Origin: Maricaulis sp.
Lineage (GTDB): Bacteria > Pseudomonadota > Alphaproteobacteria > Caulobacterales > Maricaulaceae
Length of the DNA stretch: 64,000 bases
NCBI GenBank assembly: GCA_029251785.1
Contig: JAQXCQ010000095.1
Span: 1-64,000, forward strand
Direction: 5' to 3'
Positions within the stretch are counted from its first letter, which is position 1. The number at the start of each line of letters is the position of its first letter. Made by a program: the position numbers and the translations under genes. Below, one piece after another: positions 1 through 6,771 of this stretch. The notes under the pieces are model-generated. The model made no database searches and had not been told where the DNA came from. It was given only the letters and a program-made list of their open reading frames with translations.

Positions 1-729
1 TTTGAGGATCTGGCGCCGATGATCGCCGCGCTGGGGCGGCGGGTGATCGTCGTGTCGATGCGGGGGCGGGGCCGGTCTGACTACGATCCGCAGCCGGAAC
101 GCTATCAGCCGCTGACCTATGCCATCGATTTGACCGGCATGCTCGACGCGCTGGCACTGGAGAAAGTCGTGTTCATCGGCACCTCGATGGGCGGACTGAT
201 CACCATGATCCTCGCCTCCACCATGCCTGAACGCTTCGCCGCAGCCGTGATCAATGATATCGGCCCGGAAATCAGCCAGGCCGGGATCGATCGGATCATG
301 TCCAATGTCTCAAGCCGTGATCCGGTCGCCAGCTGGGCCGAGGCCGCCCAGCGCACCAAGGACGCCAATCTGGAAACCTTCCCGACCCGCACGGACGACG
401 CCTATTGGGATAATTTTGCGCGCAAGACCTGGATAGAGATGGACGATGGCCGCCTGCGCCTCGACTATGACGGTGCCATCATCGACCAGATGGGTGGCAA
501 TGAGCCGCTCCCGGACCTCTGGCCCTTCTTCAACGCTCTGAAAGACATCCCGACACTCAGCGTCCGCGGCGGCATCACCGACCTACTGACAACCGAGACA
601 ATCGCAAAAATGCGTGCGGCAAAGCCGGATTTGCTGACGGTCAATGTGCCGGATGTCGGCCACGCCCCGTTCCTGACAGAACCGGAAGCGTGGGCGGAGA
701 TTGAAGCATTGCTGGGCCGGGTGGCTTAG
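1..729 (+). CDS. alpha/beta hydrolase, 5' end outside window
   Basis: An alpha/beta-hydrolase-fold enzyme of the broad esterase/lipase/haloalkane-dehalogenase-like class; substrate not predictable. The nucleophile elbow is GTSMGG (about residue 60 of the visible part), an acid follows in the GGITDLL region, and the catalytic His lies near the C-terminus in VGHAPFLTEPEAW. The frame is open from base 1 (FEDLAP before the first Met at 19), and the usual N-terminal strands and oxyanion loop are missing, so the gene begins upstream of the window. It ends with EALLGRVA; an imperfect copy of this 3' end recurs about 480 bases downstream. Family assignment is secure, function open. Confidence 0.85.
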   Translation, partial: FEDLAPMIAALGRRVIVVSMRGRGRSDYDPQPERYQPLTYAIDLTGMLDALALEKVVFIGTSMGGLITMILASTMPERFAAAVINDIGPEISQAGIDRIMSNVSSRDPVASWAEAAQRTKDANLETFPTRTDDAYWDNFARKTWIEMDDGRLRLDYDGAIIDQMGGNEPLPDLWPFFNALKDIPTLSVRGGITDLLTTETIAKMRAAKPDLLTVNVPDVGHAPFLTEPEAWAEIEALLGRVA

Positions 730-749
730 TTTTTCCTAACCGCGTTTAC

Positions 750-782
750 GGGGGAGGGGGACCGCGAAGCGGTGGAGGGGGA
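750..782. repeat. G-rich palindromic intergenic repeat
   Basis: A purine-rich block, gggggaggggg-accgcgaagcggt-ggaggggg, contains the inverted repeat accgc-gaa-gcggt flanked by G runs. Similar elements are scattered between genes in many alphaproteobacterial genomes (general knowledge, not checked here). It lies directly upstream of the interrupted small ORF at 784 and its final ggaggggg could act as a strong ribosome binding site. Only one copy is visible in this window. Confidence 0.45.
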
Positions 783-783
783 A

Positions 784-1155
784 ATGGACCAAATTCAATT
801 ATCGCGCAAATTTCAGCTATGGCGGTATGAGGTCGGCCACTCAATGCTTTGGCTTATAAGCCAGAAGAATTTGGGATATGAGACGCGGATGTCGCTTGTC
901 TTCAAGCCCGTTCAAGATCTCTGAATGCCGAGCATGATGTTCATAAATTCCGTCAAACCCGAAGCGCAAGGCCGGGAGCATATCCGCTACGCGATCGACG
1001 GCTATGCGATTGTATATGACACACCCACAGGCAAATTTGTGCGTGATGAGAGCGCTGACAATCCACCGCGCTTCGTCATCGCGATAACGCACAACCTGAT
1101 CGAGGACGACCTAGAATATCATGAGCCGATATCCATGTTTTCAGAATCGATCTGA
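784..1155 (+). pseudogene. small uncharacterised protein interrupted by an in-frame TGA
   Basis: Two open segments lie in the same frame: 784–924 (46 codons, MDQIQLSRKFQLWRYEVGHS...) and 925–1155 (76 codons), separated only by one TGA at 922–924. Read through, they form about 123 residues that resemble a loosely remembered family of about 120-residue bacterial proteins: a W/Y-rich first strand, an FKPV segment, and an EDD-x-EYH-x-P end. The second half begins with ATG immediately after the stop but has no ribosome site. I read this as one gene broken by a nonsense change; two tiny genes or stop readthrough remain possible. Function unknown. It lies between two copies of the hydrolase 3' end, which suggests an inserted segment. 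Confidence 0.5.
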
Positions 1156-1177
1156 CTGTACCGGCCTTGTGGCCCTA

Positions 1178-1208
1178 GATAGAGGCGTTGCTGGCCCGGG
1201 TGGCTTAG
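1178..1208 (+). repeat. second copy of the hydrolase gene 3' end
   Basis: These 31 bases match 699–729, the last codons of the alpha/beta hydrolase, at 27 of 31 positions, including the stop codon; the encoded end would be EALLARVA-stop instead of EALLGRVA-stop. No open reading frame of the hydrolase leads into it. It brackets 730–1208 as an imperfect direct duplication, as expected if the segment with the interrupted ORF was inserted or if the gene tail was replaced by recombination. Confidence 0.6.
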
Positions 1209-1234
1209 GCGCACCAGCCCAGCCACTAAATACA

Positions 1235-1362
1235 GCGTCATTCTGACGAAGGTCAGGACCCAGTTCATAAAGCGATTGCGTGGATAGGTGGCGGACCGTC
1301 AGCGCATCAATCGCCAAGGCACCGCTATACAAACTGGGTACTGACCTTCGTCAGCATGACGG
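1235..1362. repeat. REP-like inverted-repeat element, copy 1
   Basis: The left arm (1235–1265, gtcattctgacgaaggtcag...) and right arm (1331–1362, aaactgggtactgaccttcg...) are inverted copies of a roughly 30-base unit of the type GTCATnCTGACGAAGGTCAG-n-ACCCAGTTT. About 65 bases separate them. A second element with the same arms lies at 1720–1850 on the other side of a GIY-YIG nuclease gene. Repeats of this kind are dispersed in many alphaproteobacterial genomes (general knowledge). Confidence 0.7.
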
Positions 1363-1390
1363 CATGTGGGGGCGAGTTTTGTGGTGTCGG

Positions 1391-1726
1391 CTAATCAATA
1401 AAGTTCCAGTCCTGGATCGTGTCAAACCAATCCTTCCAGTCCAAATTATTCTCTTCAATCAGATTAATCTTCCACGCCCGATGCCAGTTCTTCAGACGCT
1501 TTTCGCGCGCAATCGCCGTATCGAACGTCTCGTGGAATTCATACCAGACGAGCCTGTGTACGTTGTATTTGCGGGCGAACGCTGAACCCTTGCCTTCTCG
1601 GTGCGCGATCATCCGGCTGGCGATATCACCCGTCACGCCGATATAGAGCGTTCCGTTTCGTCTGCTGGCCAGAATGTAGACGCACGGGTGCTTCGCCAAA
1701 TTATATTCCGCCAATAAAACCGTCAT
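1391..1726 (-). CDS. GIY-YIG superfamily endonuclease (UPF0213-like)
   Basis: A 111-residue stand-alone GIY-YIG domain. The first strand is CVYILASRRNG, the YIG strand is LYIGVT, a conserved Arg follows in SRMIAHREG, and the catalytic Glu is in AREKRLKNW; together they form the usual active site for phosphodiester hydrolysis. The length fits single-domain members. The gene sits between two REP-like elements, and its apparent ATG (MTV) lies inside the arm of the right-hand element, so the repeat supplies the start region. No strong ribosome site is visible. The arrangement suggests a nuclease associated with repeat mobility or maintenance; this is inference. Family call firm, role uncertain. 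Confidence 0.85.
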   Translation of the reverse strand: MTVLLAEYNLAKHPCVYILASRRNGTLYIGVTGDIASRMIAHREGKGSAFARKYNVHRLVWYEFHETFDTAIAREKRLKNWHRAWKINLIEENNLDWKDWFDTIQDWNFID

Positions 1727-1850
1727 GCTGACGAAGATCGGTACCCAGTTTGTAAGGCCCGGCGGATGTTAGTTCGCGCCGTGTTTGACGCTCCACTTCA
1801 ATTGGTCCCCGCCATATAAACTGGGTCCTGATCTTCATCAGGATGACGGT
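1720..1850. repeat. REP-like inverted-repeat element, copy 2
   Basis: The left arm (1720–1752, ccgtcatgctgacgaagatc...) and right arm (1818–1850, ...ctgggtcctgatcttcatca) are inverted copies of the same unit as in 1235–1362, with a few substitutions. The left arm overlaps the first codons of the GIY-YIG gene (its ATG is the complement of the CAT at 1724–1726). The inner 65 bases differ from those of copy 1. Confidence 0.7.
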
Positions 1851-1887
1851 ATATACACACGTATAAAGTGTAAAGATAAAAAACGCG

Positions 1888-2520
1888 TTATTCTAACCCA
1901 CGTTTCACCACGTCAACACTCGGCTTTTCATTCCACACAACCCGTTCACCGCCATCGCTGCTAATTTCTGCCACGCAGATATTGCCTGTTTTCACCTTCA
2001 CATCGGCCTCAACACCGCCCAGAGCGCCATACATATAGCGCAGCACGCCGTTGGAGGTCAGCACTAGGGCCAAGCCATCCGTTGCGGCGGCATCCTGCAT
2101 GACAGAGAGCGCATTGGCCTTCACCACGTCCTCGGCGGGGCTCCAGTCGGAGCCGGCGGGGCGTGTGTGGTGGGTGTTCCAGGTGGTGTGTGCCTCCTGG
2201 CCAAATTCGGCGATAATCTCGTCGCAGGACTTGCCGCCCCAGGAGCCGTAATTGATCTCCTTGAGGCGTTCATCGATCTCGATTTCGTCATCAAAGCCGA
2301 TCAGTTCGGCGATAATCTCACAAGCTCGACGGGTGCGGATCAGCGGGCCGGTGATGATGCGGTCCAGCGTGATCCCGGCGGCCTGGAGGGCGTGGCCAAG
2401 TGCGGCGGCCTGGGCCTCACCCTTTTCCACCAGCGGGTAATCCTCACCAGCCCCCACCCAGACAATTTTGTCGCCGGGACCAAATGTATTGCCGTGACGG
2501 GCCAGAAGCAGCTTGCTCAT
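1888..2520 (-). CDS. histidine phosphatase superfamily protein (branch 2 His replaced)
   Basis: A 210-residue member of the phosphoglycerate-mutase-like histidine phosphatase superfamily. The phospho-acceptor RHG motif is at residues 8–10 (LLLARHGNT), the phosphate-binding Arg is in TRRACEII, and an acidic ERLKEINYGSWGGK segment follows. At the position of the second catalytic His (normally SHGG) it reads LTSNGVLRY, i.e. Asn. Its ATG overlaps the stop of kdsB by four bases, so the two are translationally coupled; a role in sugar-phosphate chemistry linked to Kdo is conceivable but unproven. Activity may be reduced or altered by the His-to-Asn change. Confidence 0.8.
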   Translation of the reverse strand: MSKLLLARHGNTFGPGDKIVWVGAGEDYPLVEKGEAQAAALGHALQAAGITLDRIITGPLIRTRRACEIIAELIGFDDEIEIDERLKEINYGSWGGKSCDEIIAEFGQEAHTTWNTHHTRPAGSDWSPAEDVVKANALSVMQDAAATDGLALVLTSNGVLRYMYGALGGVEADVKVKTGNICVAEISSDGGERVVWNEKPSVDVVKRGLE

Positions 2521-3299
2521 GCGACCAGCTCCCCCTCTTTTTCGATAATGCTTTCCACCACCGGCACATCATCTGGTGCGTCCACAGACCAGGCCGAGCG
2601 ACCGCGATAATCGGTCAGCACGATCCGGATTGGGATGGCGTTTTCCAGAGCTCGCAATTGTTCCAGCGACTCGGCGCGTTCCAGCGGCGAGGGATCAAGC
2701 GCAACAATCTCCTCCAGCGTGTCCCGGCGATATCCGTACAGGCCGATATGCTGATAAGTCGGCGTGCCGGCCTCGGGATGGCGATGGAAGGGGATCATGC
2801 CCTTGGAAAAATACATCGCATCCATGTGTTTGTTGAATACGACCGTGGTGCCGCCGACGATGCCGCGTGATTTCATCTCACGCATACGGTCGGCCGTCTC
2901 AACGGGCATTTTCACGGCTGGTGTTGCCATTTGAAGCGTCGCGTCCTTGCTCATGGCGGTGGCGATATCGCCAATCACCCAGGGCGGGATCAGCGGCGCG
3001 TCGCCCTGGACATTGACCACCACATCCGCATCCGCCTTCAGCTCACGCACGGCGGCCAGAGCGCGTTCCGTGCCATTGCGACAGGCCGGATCCGTCATCA
3101 CAGCTTCGCCGCCAAAGCCGCGCACCGCGTCGATGATGCGCTCATCATCGGTCGCCACCACAACCCGGTCGACACCAGGTGCCGCCCCGGCACAGCGCCA
3201 GACGCGCTCCACCATGTAGCGGCCGGCAATCCTGGTCAGCGGCTTGCCGGGCAGGCGGGTGGATCCATAGCGGGACGGGATGACAGCGATCACAGACAT
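2517..3299 (-). CDS. kdsB: 3-deoxy-manno-octulosonate cytidylyltransferase (CMP-Kdo synthetase)
   Basis: Activates Kdo with CTP to give CMP-Kdo for lipopolysaccharide inner-core synthesis in the cytoplasm (EC 2.7.7.38). The nucleotide-binding N-terminus IPSRYGSTRLPGKPL is followed by VVNVQGDAPLIPP and the terminal YRGRSAWSVDAPDD, all typical of KdsB; 260 residues is slightly above the usual 245–255. The ORF track starts 59 codons upstream, but those residues are arginine-rich and unlike the family. The ATG at 3299 begins MSVIAVIPSR and has an AAGGAA site about 8 bases upstream. First gene of a two-gene operon with the histidine phosphatase, divergent from argF'. Confidence 0.95.
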   Translation of the reverse strand: MSVIAVIPSRYGSTRLPGKPLTRIAGRYMVERVWRCAGAAPGVDRVVVATDDERIIDAVRGFGGEAVMTDPACRNGTERALAAVRELKADADVVVNVQGDAPLIPPWVIGDIATAMSKDATLQMATPAVKMPVETADRMREMKSRGIVGGTTVVFNKHMDAMYFSKGMIPFHRHPEAGTPTYQHIGLYGYRRDTLEEIVALDPSPLERAESLEQLRALENAIPIRIVLTDYRGRSAWSVDAPDDVPVVESIIEKEGELVA

Positions 3300-3491
3300 G
3301 GTTGTTTTTCCTTGCTTTGCGTCCGCTTTTTCCACATTCGTGCGCCCGTGGGAAGCGCTTCGGGACCGTGCGCGGCGCCCAGCCCTGCAAAATTGCGATG
3401 CCACTTTGATGTCCAGGCGCGTGCGGCAAAGCGTGGCGGATGTTATGGGCCCTGCTAAGAAGATGCATCGAATCAAAGAAGTGACACTGTA

Positions 3492-4493
3492 ATGCGCAAC
3501 TTTCTCTCCACCGCCGACTGGTCCCGCCCCGAGTTGCAGGGCGTGCTGGACCGTGCCGCCGCCTTCAAGGACGGCGCCACCAGCCGTGCCCTGGAAGGCA
3601 AGTCGATCGCGCTTTTGTTTTTCAACCCGTCACTTCGAACCCGCTCCAGCTTTGATATCGGCGCCCATCAGCTCGGCGGCCACGCCATCGTGCTTGATGC
3701 CAAGGGCCAGACCTGGCCGATGGAATTTACAGATGGCACCGTGATGGACGGCACAGCGGAGGAGCATGTCCGCGAGTCGGCCCGTGTGCTGTCGCAATAT
3801 GTCGACCTGATCGCCATTCGCTGTTTCCCGGATTTTGTAGACTGGAAGGTCGAGCGTGAGGATCCGCTGATCACGGCGTTTGCCGCGCACGCCACAGTTC
3901 CCGTCATCAATATGGAAACCATCGTCCACCCCTGTCAGGAGCTGGCGCTGATGCTGGCCATGCAATCACGGCTGGGCGATGTGGCGGGCAAGGAATTCCT
4001 GCTCACCTGGGTGCCGCATCCTAAGCCGCTCAACACGGCTGTCGCGAATTCAGCGCTCCTGATCGCCTCAAAATTCGGCATGAATATTCGCATGCTGATC
4101 CCCGACGACGTCTATCGTCTCGACGAGCGCTATATGGGCGCGGCAGAAAACTTTGTCGCCGAGGGCGGTGGGTCGCTCAAAGTCACCACCGACGTGAAAG
4201 CGGCCTATGACGGTGCTGACGCGGTCTACGCCAAGAGTTGGGGCGCGCTGCCCTTCTTTGGTCAGTGGGACGGTGAGGCACCGTCCCGGGCGAAGGGCGC
4301 AGACTTTATGATCACGCCGGAGAAAATGGCGATGACCAATAACGCCGTCATCAGCCACTGCCTGCCCATGCGCCGCAATGTGAAAATCGCCGATGCCGTC
4401 GTCGACAGCCCCGCCTTTATGGGCATCGAGGAAGCCGGCAATCGCCTGCATGTGCAAAAGGCGATCATGGAAAATCTGGCGGGCCAGGCATGA
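3492..4493 (+). CDS. argF': N-acetylornithine carbamoyltransferase (AOTCase)
   Basis: Transfers a carbamoyl group to N-acetyl-L-ornithine, giving N-acetylcitrulline in the acetylated arginine pathway known from Xanthomonas (EC 2.1.3.9). Carbamoyl phosphate is bound by the NPSLRTRSSF loop (about residues 45–54) and HPCQE (about 142); the C-terminal HCLPMRRNVK loop is present. It aligns along its length with my memory of the Xanthomonas enzyme, including WPxEF, GTVMDG and a Glu in AEEH (residue 90) matching the Glu that distinguishes acetyl- from succinylornithine enzymes. A classical ornithine carbamoyltransferase is the main alternative but fits worse. 333 residues. It overlaps the next gene by ATGA. 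Confidence 0.9.
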   Translation: MRNFLSTADWSRPELQGVLDRAAAFKDGATSRALEGKSIALLFFNPSLRTRSSFDIGAHQLGGHAIVLDAKGQTWPMEFTDGTVMDGTAEEHVRESARVLSQYVDLIAIRCFPDFVDWKVEREDPLITAFAAHATVPVINMETIVHPCQELALMLAMQSRLGDVAGKEFLLTWVPHPKPLNTAVANSALLIASKFGMNIRMLIPDDVYRLDERYMGAAENFVAEGGGSLKVTTDVKAAYDGADAVYAKSWGALPFFGQWDGEAPSRAKGADFMITPEKMAMTNNAVISHCLPMRRNVKIADAVVDSPAFMGIEEAGNRLHVQKAIMENLAGQA

Positions 4494-5833
4494 CCAACGC
4501 CCAAACAACCGGCAAGGCCACCTCAGAGGTTCGCCAGACCATCGTGCAATTGCTGTCCCATATGCGCGATGGCAAGGAAATCCGCGAATATCTGCACCGC
4601 TTTTCCGGCGTCGAACAGGAGCGCTTTGCCGTCATCAAGGTGGGCGGTGCCGTGATCCGCGATGATTTGGACGGCCTCTCGGCCGCACTGGCTTTCCTGC
4701 AGACCGTTGGCCTGTCGCCGGTCGTCGTGCACGGGGGCGGACCTCAGCTGGACGAAGCGCTGTCGGAAGCCGGTATCGCCACCGAGCGGGTCAATGGCCT
4801 GCGTGTGACGCCCGATGCCGCCATCCCGGTCATCCGTGAGACGCTGACCAGCGCCAATCTGTCCCTCGTCGATGCCATCCGCGATTGCGGTGGACACGCG
4901 GCCGCCATCCCGTCCGGCGTTTTCGAAGCCGAGATCAAGGACGAGGCCGTTCTCGGCCGTGTTGGCGAACCCAGTCGAGTGCGTCTGGAATTAGTCGCCG
5001 CGGCCGCGCGGGCGGGTCAGGCGCCGATCCTGGCCTGTCTTGGGGAGACCGCCGATGGGCGCCTCGTCAACGTTAATGCCGACGCCGCCGTACGGGCACT
5101 GGTTCAGGCCCTCCAGCCCTACAAAGTCGTCTTCCTGACGGGCACGGGCGGCCTGCTGGACGCGGCGGGCGAGATCCTGTCCTCGATCAATCTGGCGACG
5201 GATTTCGAAGAATTGCTCGAAGCCGACTGGGTCAATGGCGGCATGCAATTGAAATTACAGGAGATCAAGCGCCTGCTCGACGATCTGCCGCTGTCCTCCT
5301 CCGTTTCGATTACCAAGCCCGCAGAGCTCGCCCGCGAACTATTTACCCATGCCGGTTCCGGCACGCTGATCCGTCGCGGTGAGCGTATCTTGGCCGCCTC
5401 ATCGATGGATGAGATCGACGTGCCTCGGCTCGACCAATTGGTCAGCCAGGCGTTCGGCCGGCCAACAGTGGCCGGGTACTGGGACAGCTTGCGGATGGAG
5501 CAGGCCTTCATCACAGAAAACTATCGCGCTGCCGCGGTCACGACTCGTCTCGATGATTGGGTCTATCTGGACAAATTCGCCGTCCTCGACGACGCCAAGG
5601 GTGAGGGGCTGGGCCGCGCGGTCTGGCATCGCCTGGTCGAGTATGCGCCGAAGCTTTTATGGCGCTCGAAAACAGACAACCCGGTCAATAGCTTCTATTT
5701 CGCAGAATGCTCCGGTGCAGTGAAGCACAATGACTGGACCGTGTTCTGGCGCGGCGAGATGACGCCGGCTGATGTCGATGCTGCCGTGTCCAAAATCTTC
5801 GCGCTACCTGCTACTCTTGAGCCAAAATCATGA
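4490..5833 (+). CDS. argAB: bifunctional N-acetylglutamate synthase/kinase (NAGS/K)
   Basis: Carries out the first two steps of arginine synthesis: acetylation of glutamate by acetyl-CoA, then phosphorylation. Residues about 25–290 are an amino-acid-kinase domain (VIKVGGAVI, VVVHGGGPQLD, NVNADAA, VFLTGTGGLLD, WVNGGMQLKL). Residues about 295–447 are an N-acetyltransferase domain with the CoA-binding stretch AVLDDAKGEGLGRAVWHRL and FYFAECSG. At 447 residues this matches the NAGS/K architecture described from Maricaulis maris and the xanthomonads. It overlaps argF' upstream and argC downstream by four bases each, so the three are one translational unit. Confidence 0.93.
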   Translation: MTNAQTTGKATSEVRQTIVQLLSHMRDGKEIREYLHRFSGVEQERFAVIKVGGAVIRDDLDGLSAALAFLQTVGLSPVVVHGGGPQLDEALSEAGIATERVNGLRVTPDAAIPVIRETLTSANLSLVDAIRDCGGHAAAIPSGVFEAEIKDEAVLGRVGEPSRVRLELVAAAARAGQAPILACLGETADGRLVNVNADAAVRALVQALQPYKVVFLTGTGGLLDAAGEILSSINLATDFEELLEADWVNGGMQLKLQEIKRLLDDLPLSSSVSITKPAELARELFTHAGSGTLIRRGERILAASSMDEIDVPRLDQLVSQAFGRPTVAGYWDSLRMEQAFITENYRAAAVTTRLDDWVYLDKFAVLDDAKGEGLGRAVWHRLVEYAPKLLWRSKTDNPVNSFYFAECSGAVKHNDWTVFWRGEMTPADVDAAVSKIFALPATLEPKS

Positions 5834-6762
5834 GCGCGGCGAAGATCGGTCTGGTCGGCGCCCGCGGTCATACCGGCCGCGAACTGATCCGACTGATCAG
5901 CGCCCGCGACGATATGGAGCTGACCTTTGCCAGTTCCAGGGAATTGGGTGGTAAGCGGATCACCGATGTGGCACCGGAAGCCGACCCAACGCTGAAATTT
6001 GTTACGCTGGGGCCGGATGAAATCGCCAAAAGTGGTGTTGATGCGATCATTCTGGCTTTGCCGAACGGGGCGTCTTCCAGCTTTGTCGCGGCCATCGAGG
6101 CCCGGGCTCCGGACATGTTGATCGTCGATCTCTCCGCCGATTATCGCTTCGATACGGATTGGGCATATGGGTTGCCGGAAATTCAAGGCCGCGACCACAT
6201 TGCGGCCTCGCATCGCATCGCCAATCCCGGTTGCTATGCCACAGCAGGTCAGCTGGCGATTGCTCCGATGTTGGAACATCTGGCCGGCGCCGCGCATGTG
6301 TTTGGTGTCTCGGGTTATTCCGGCGCTGGCACCACACCCTCGCGCAAGAATGACACTGAGGCGCTGCGCGATAATTTGATGCCCTACGCGCTGACGGGTC
6401 ACATTCATGAGCGCGAAATGTCCCGGCATCTGGATTGCGACATCCGTTTCTCACCACATGTGGCGGCCTTTTTCCGGGGCATCAGCGCGACCGTGCATAT
6501 GCCGCTGAAATCACCGACCACACTTGAAGAAATTCGGGCGCTCTATCAGGCCTGCTATGAGGGCGAGGCGTTGATCCGCATTCGTGAGAATATTCCTGAG
6601 TTGCGCGAAGGGGCATTTCAGCCCGGCGCGGTGATCGGCGGCTTCTCGCTCAGCGCCGACGGGCACCATCTGGTGGTCGTCAGCGTGCTGGATAATCTGC
6701 TCAAGGGCGCGGCCGTGCAAGCCGTCCAGAATGTGTCGATTGCGCTCGGACTGCCGGAATAA
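5830..6762 (+). CDS. argC: N-acetyl-gamma-glutamyl-phosphate reductase
   Basis: Reduces N-acetylglutamyl phosphate to the semialdehyde with NADPH (EC 1.2.1.38), the step after the kinase encoded just upstream. The NADP-binding start is KIGLVGARGHTGREL (a glycine-rich loop variant), the catalytic Cys is C135 in IANPGCYATAG, and a conserved His lies in HIHEREMSRHL; 310 residues is normal for the family. The start overlaps the argAB stop (ATGA). The gene ends 9 bases before the convergent glycosyltransferase, with no obvious terminator hairpin between them. ArgD, argE/argE', argG and argH are not in the window. Confidence 0.95.
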   Translation: MSAAKIGLVGARGHTGRELIRLISARDDMELTFASSRELGGKRITDVAPEADPTLKFVTLGPDEIAKSGVDAIILALPNGASSSFVAAIEARAPDMLIVDLSADYRFDTDWAYGLPEIQGRDHIAASHRIANPGCYATAGQLAIAPMLEHLAGAAHVFGVSGYSGAGTTPSRKNDTEALRDNLMPYALTGHIHEREMSRHLDCDIRFSPHVAAFFRGISATVHMPLKSPTTLEEIRALYQACYEGEALIRIRENIPELREGAFQPGAVIGGFSLSADGHHLVVVSVLDNLLKGAAVQAVQNVSIALGLPE

Positions 6763-6771
6763 CAGCGGACG

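Noticed and set aside
922-924. Selenocysteine decoding of the TGA in the interrupted small gene
   Set aside because: No stable hairpin with a selenocysteine-insertion-type loop directly follows the TGA, and no selenoprotein family fits; a nonsense change is simpler.
5695-6429. A 244-codon minus-strand ORF opposite argC
   Set aside because: Antisense shadow of argC; composition is not protein-like.
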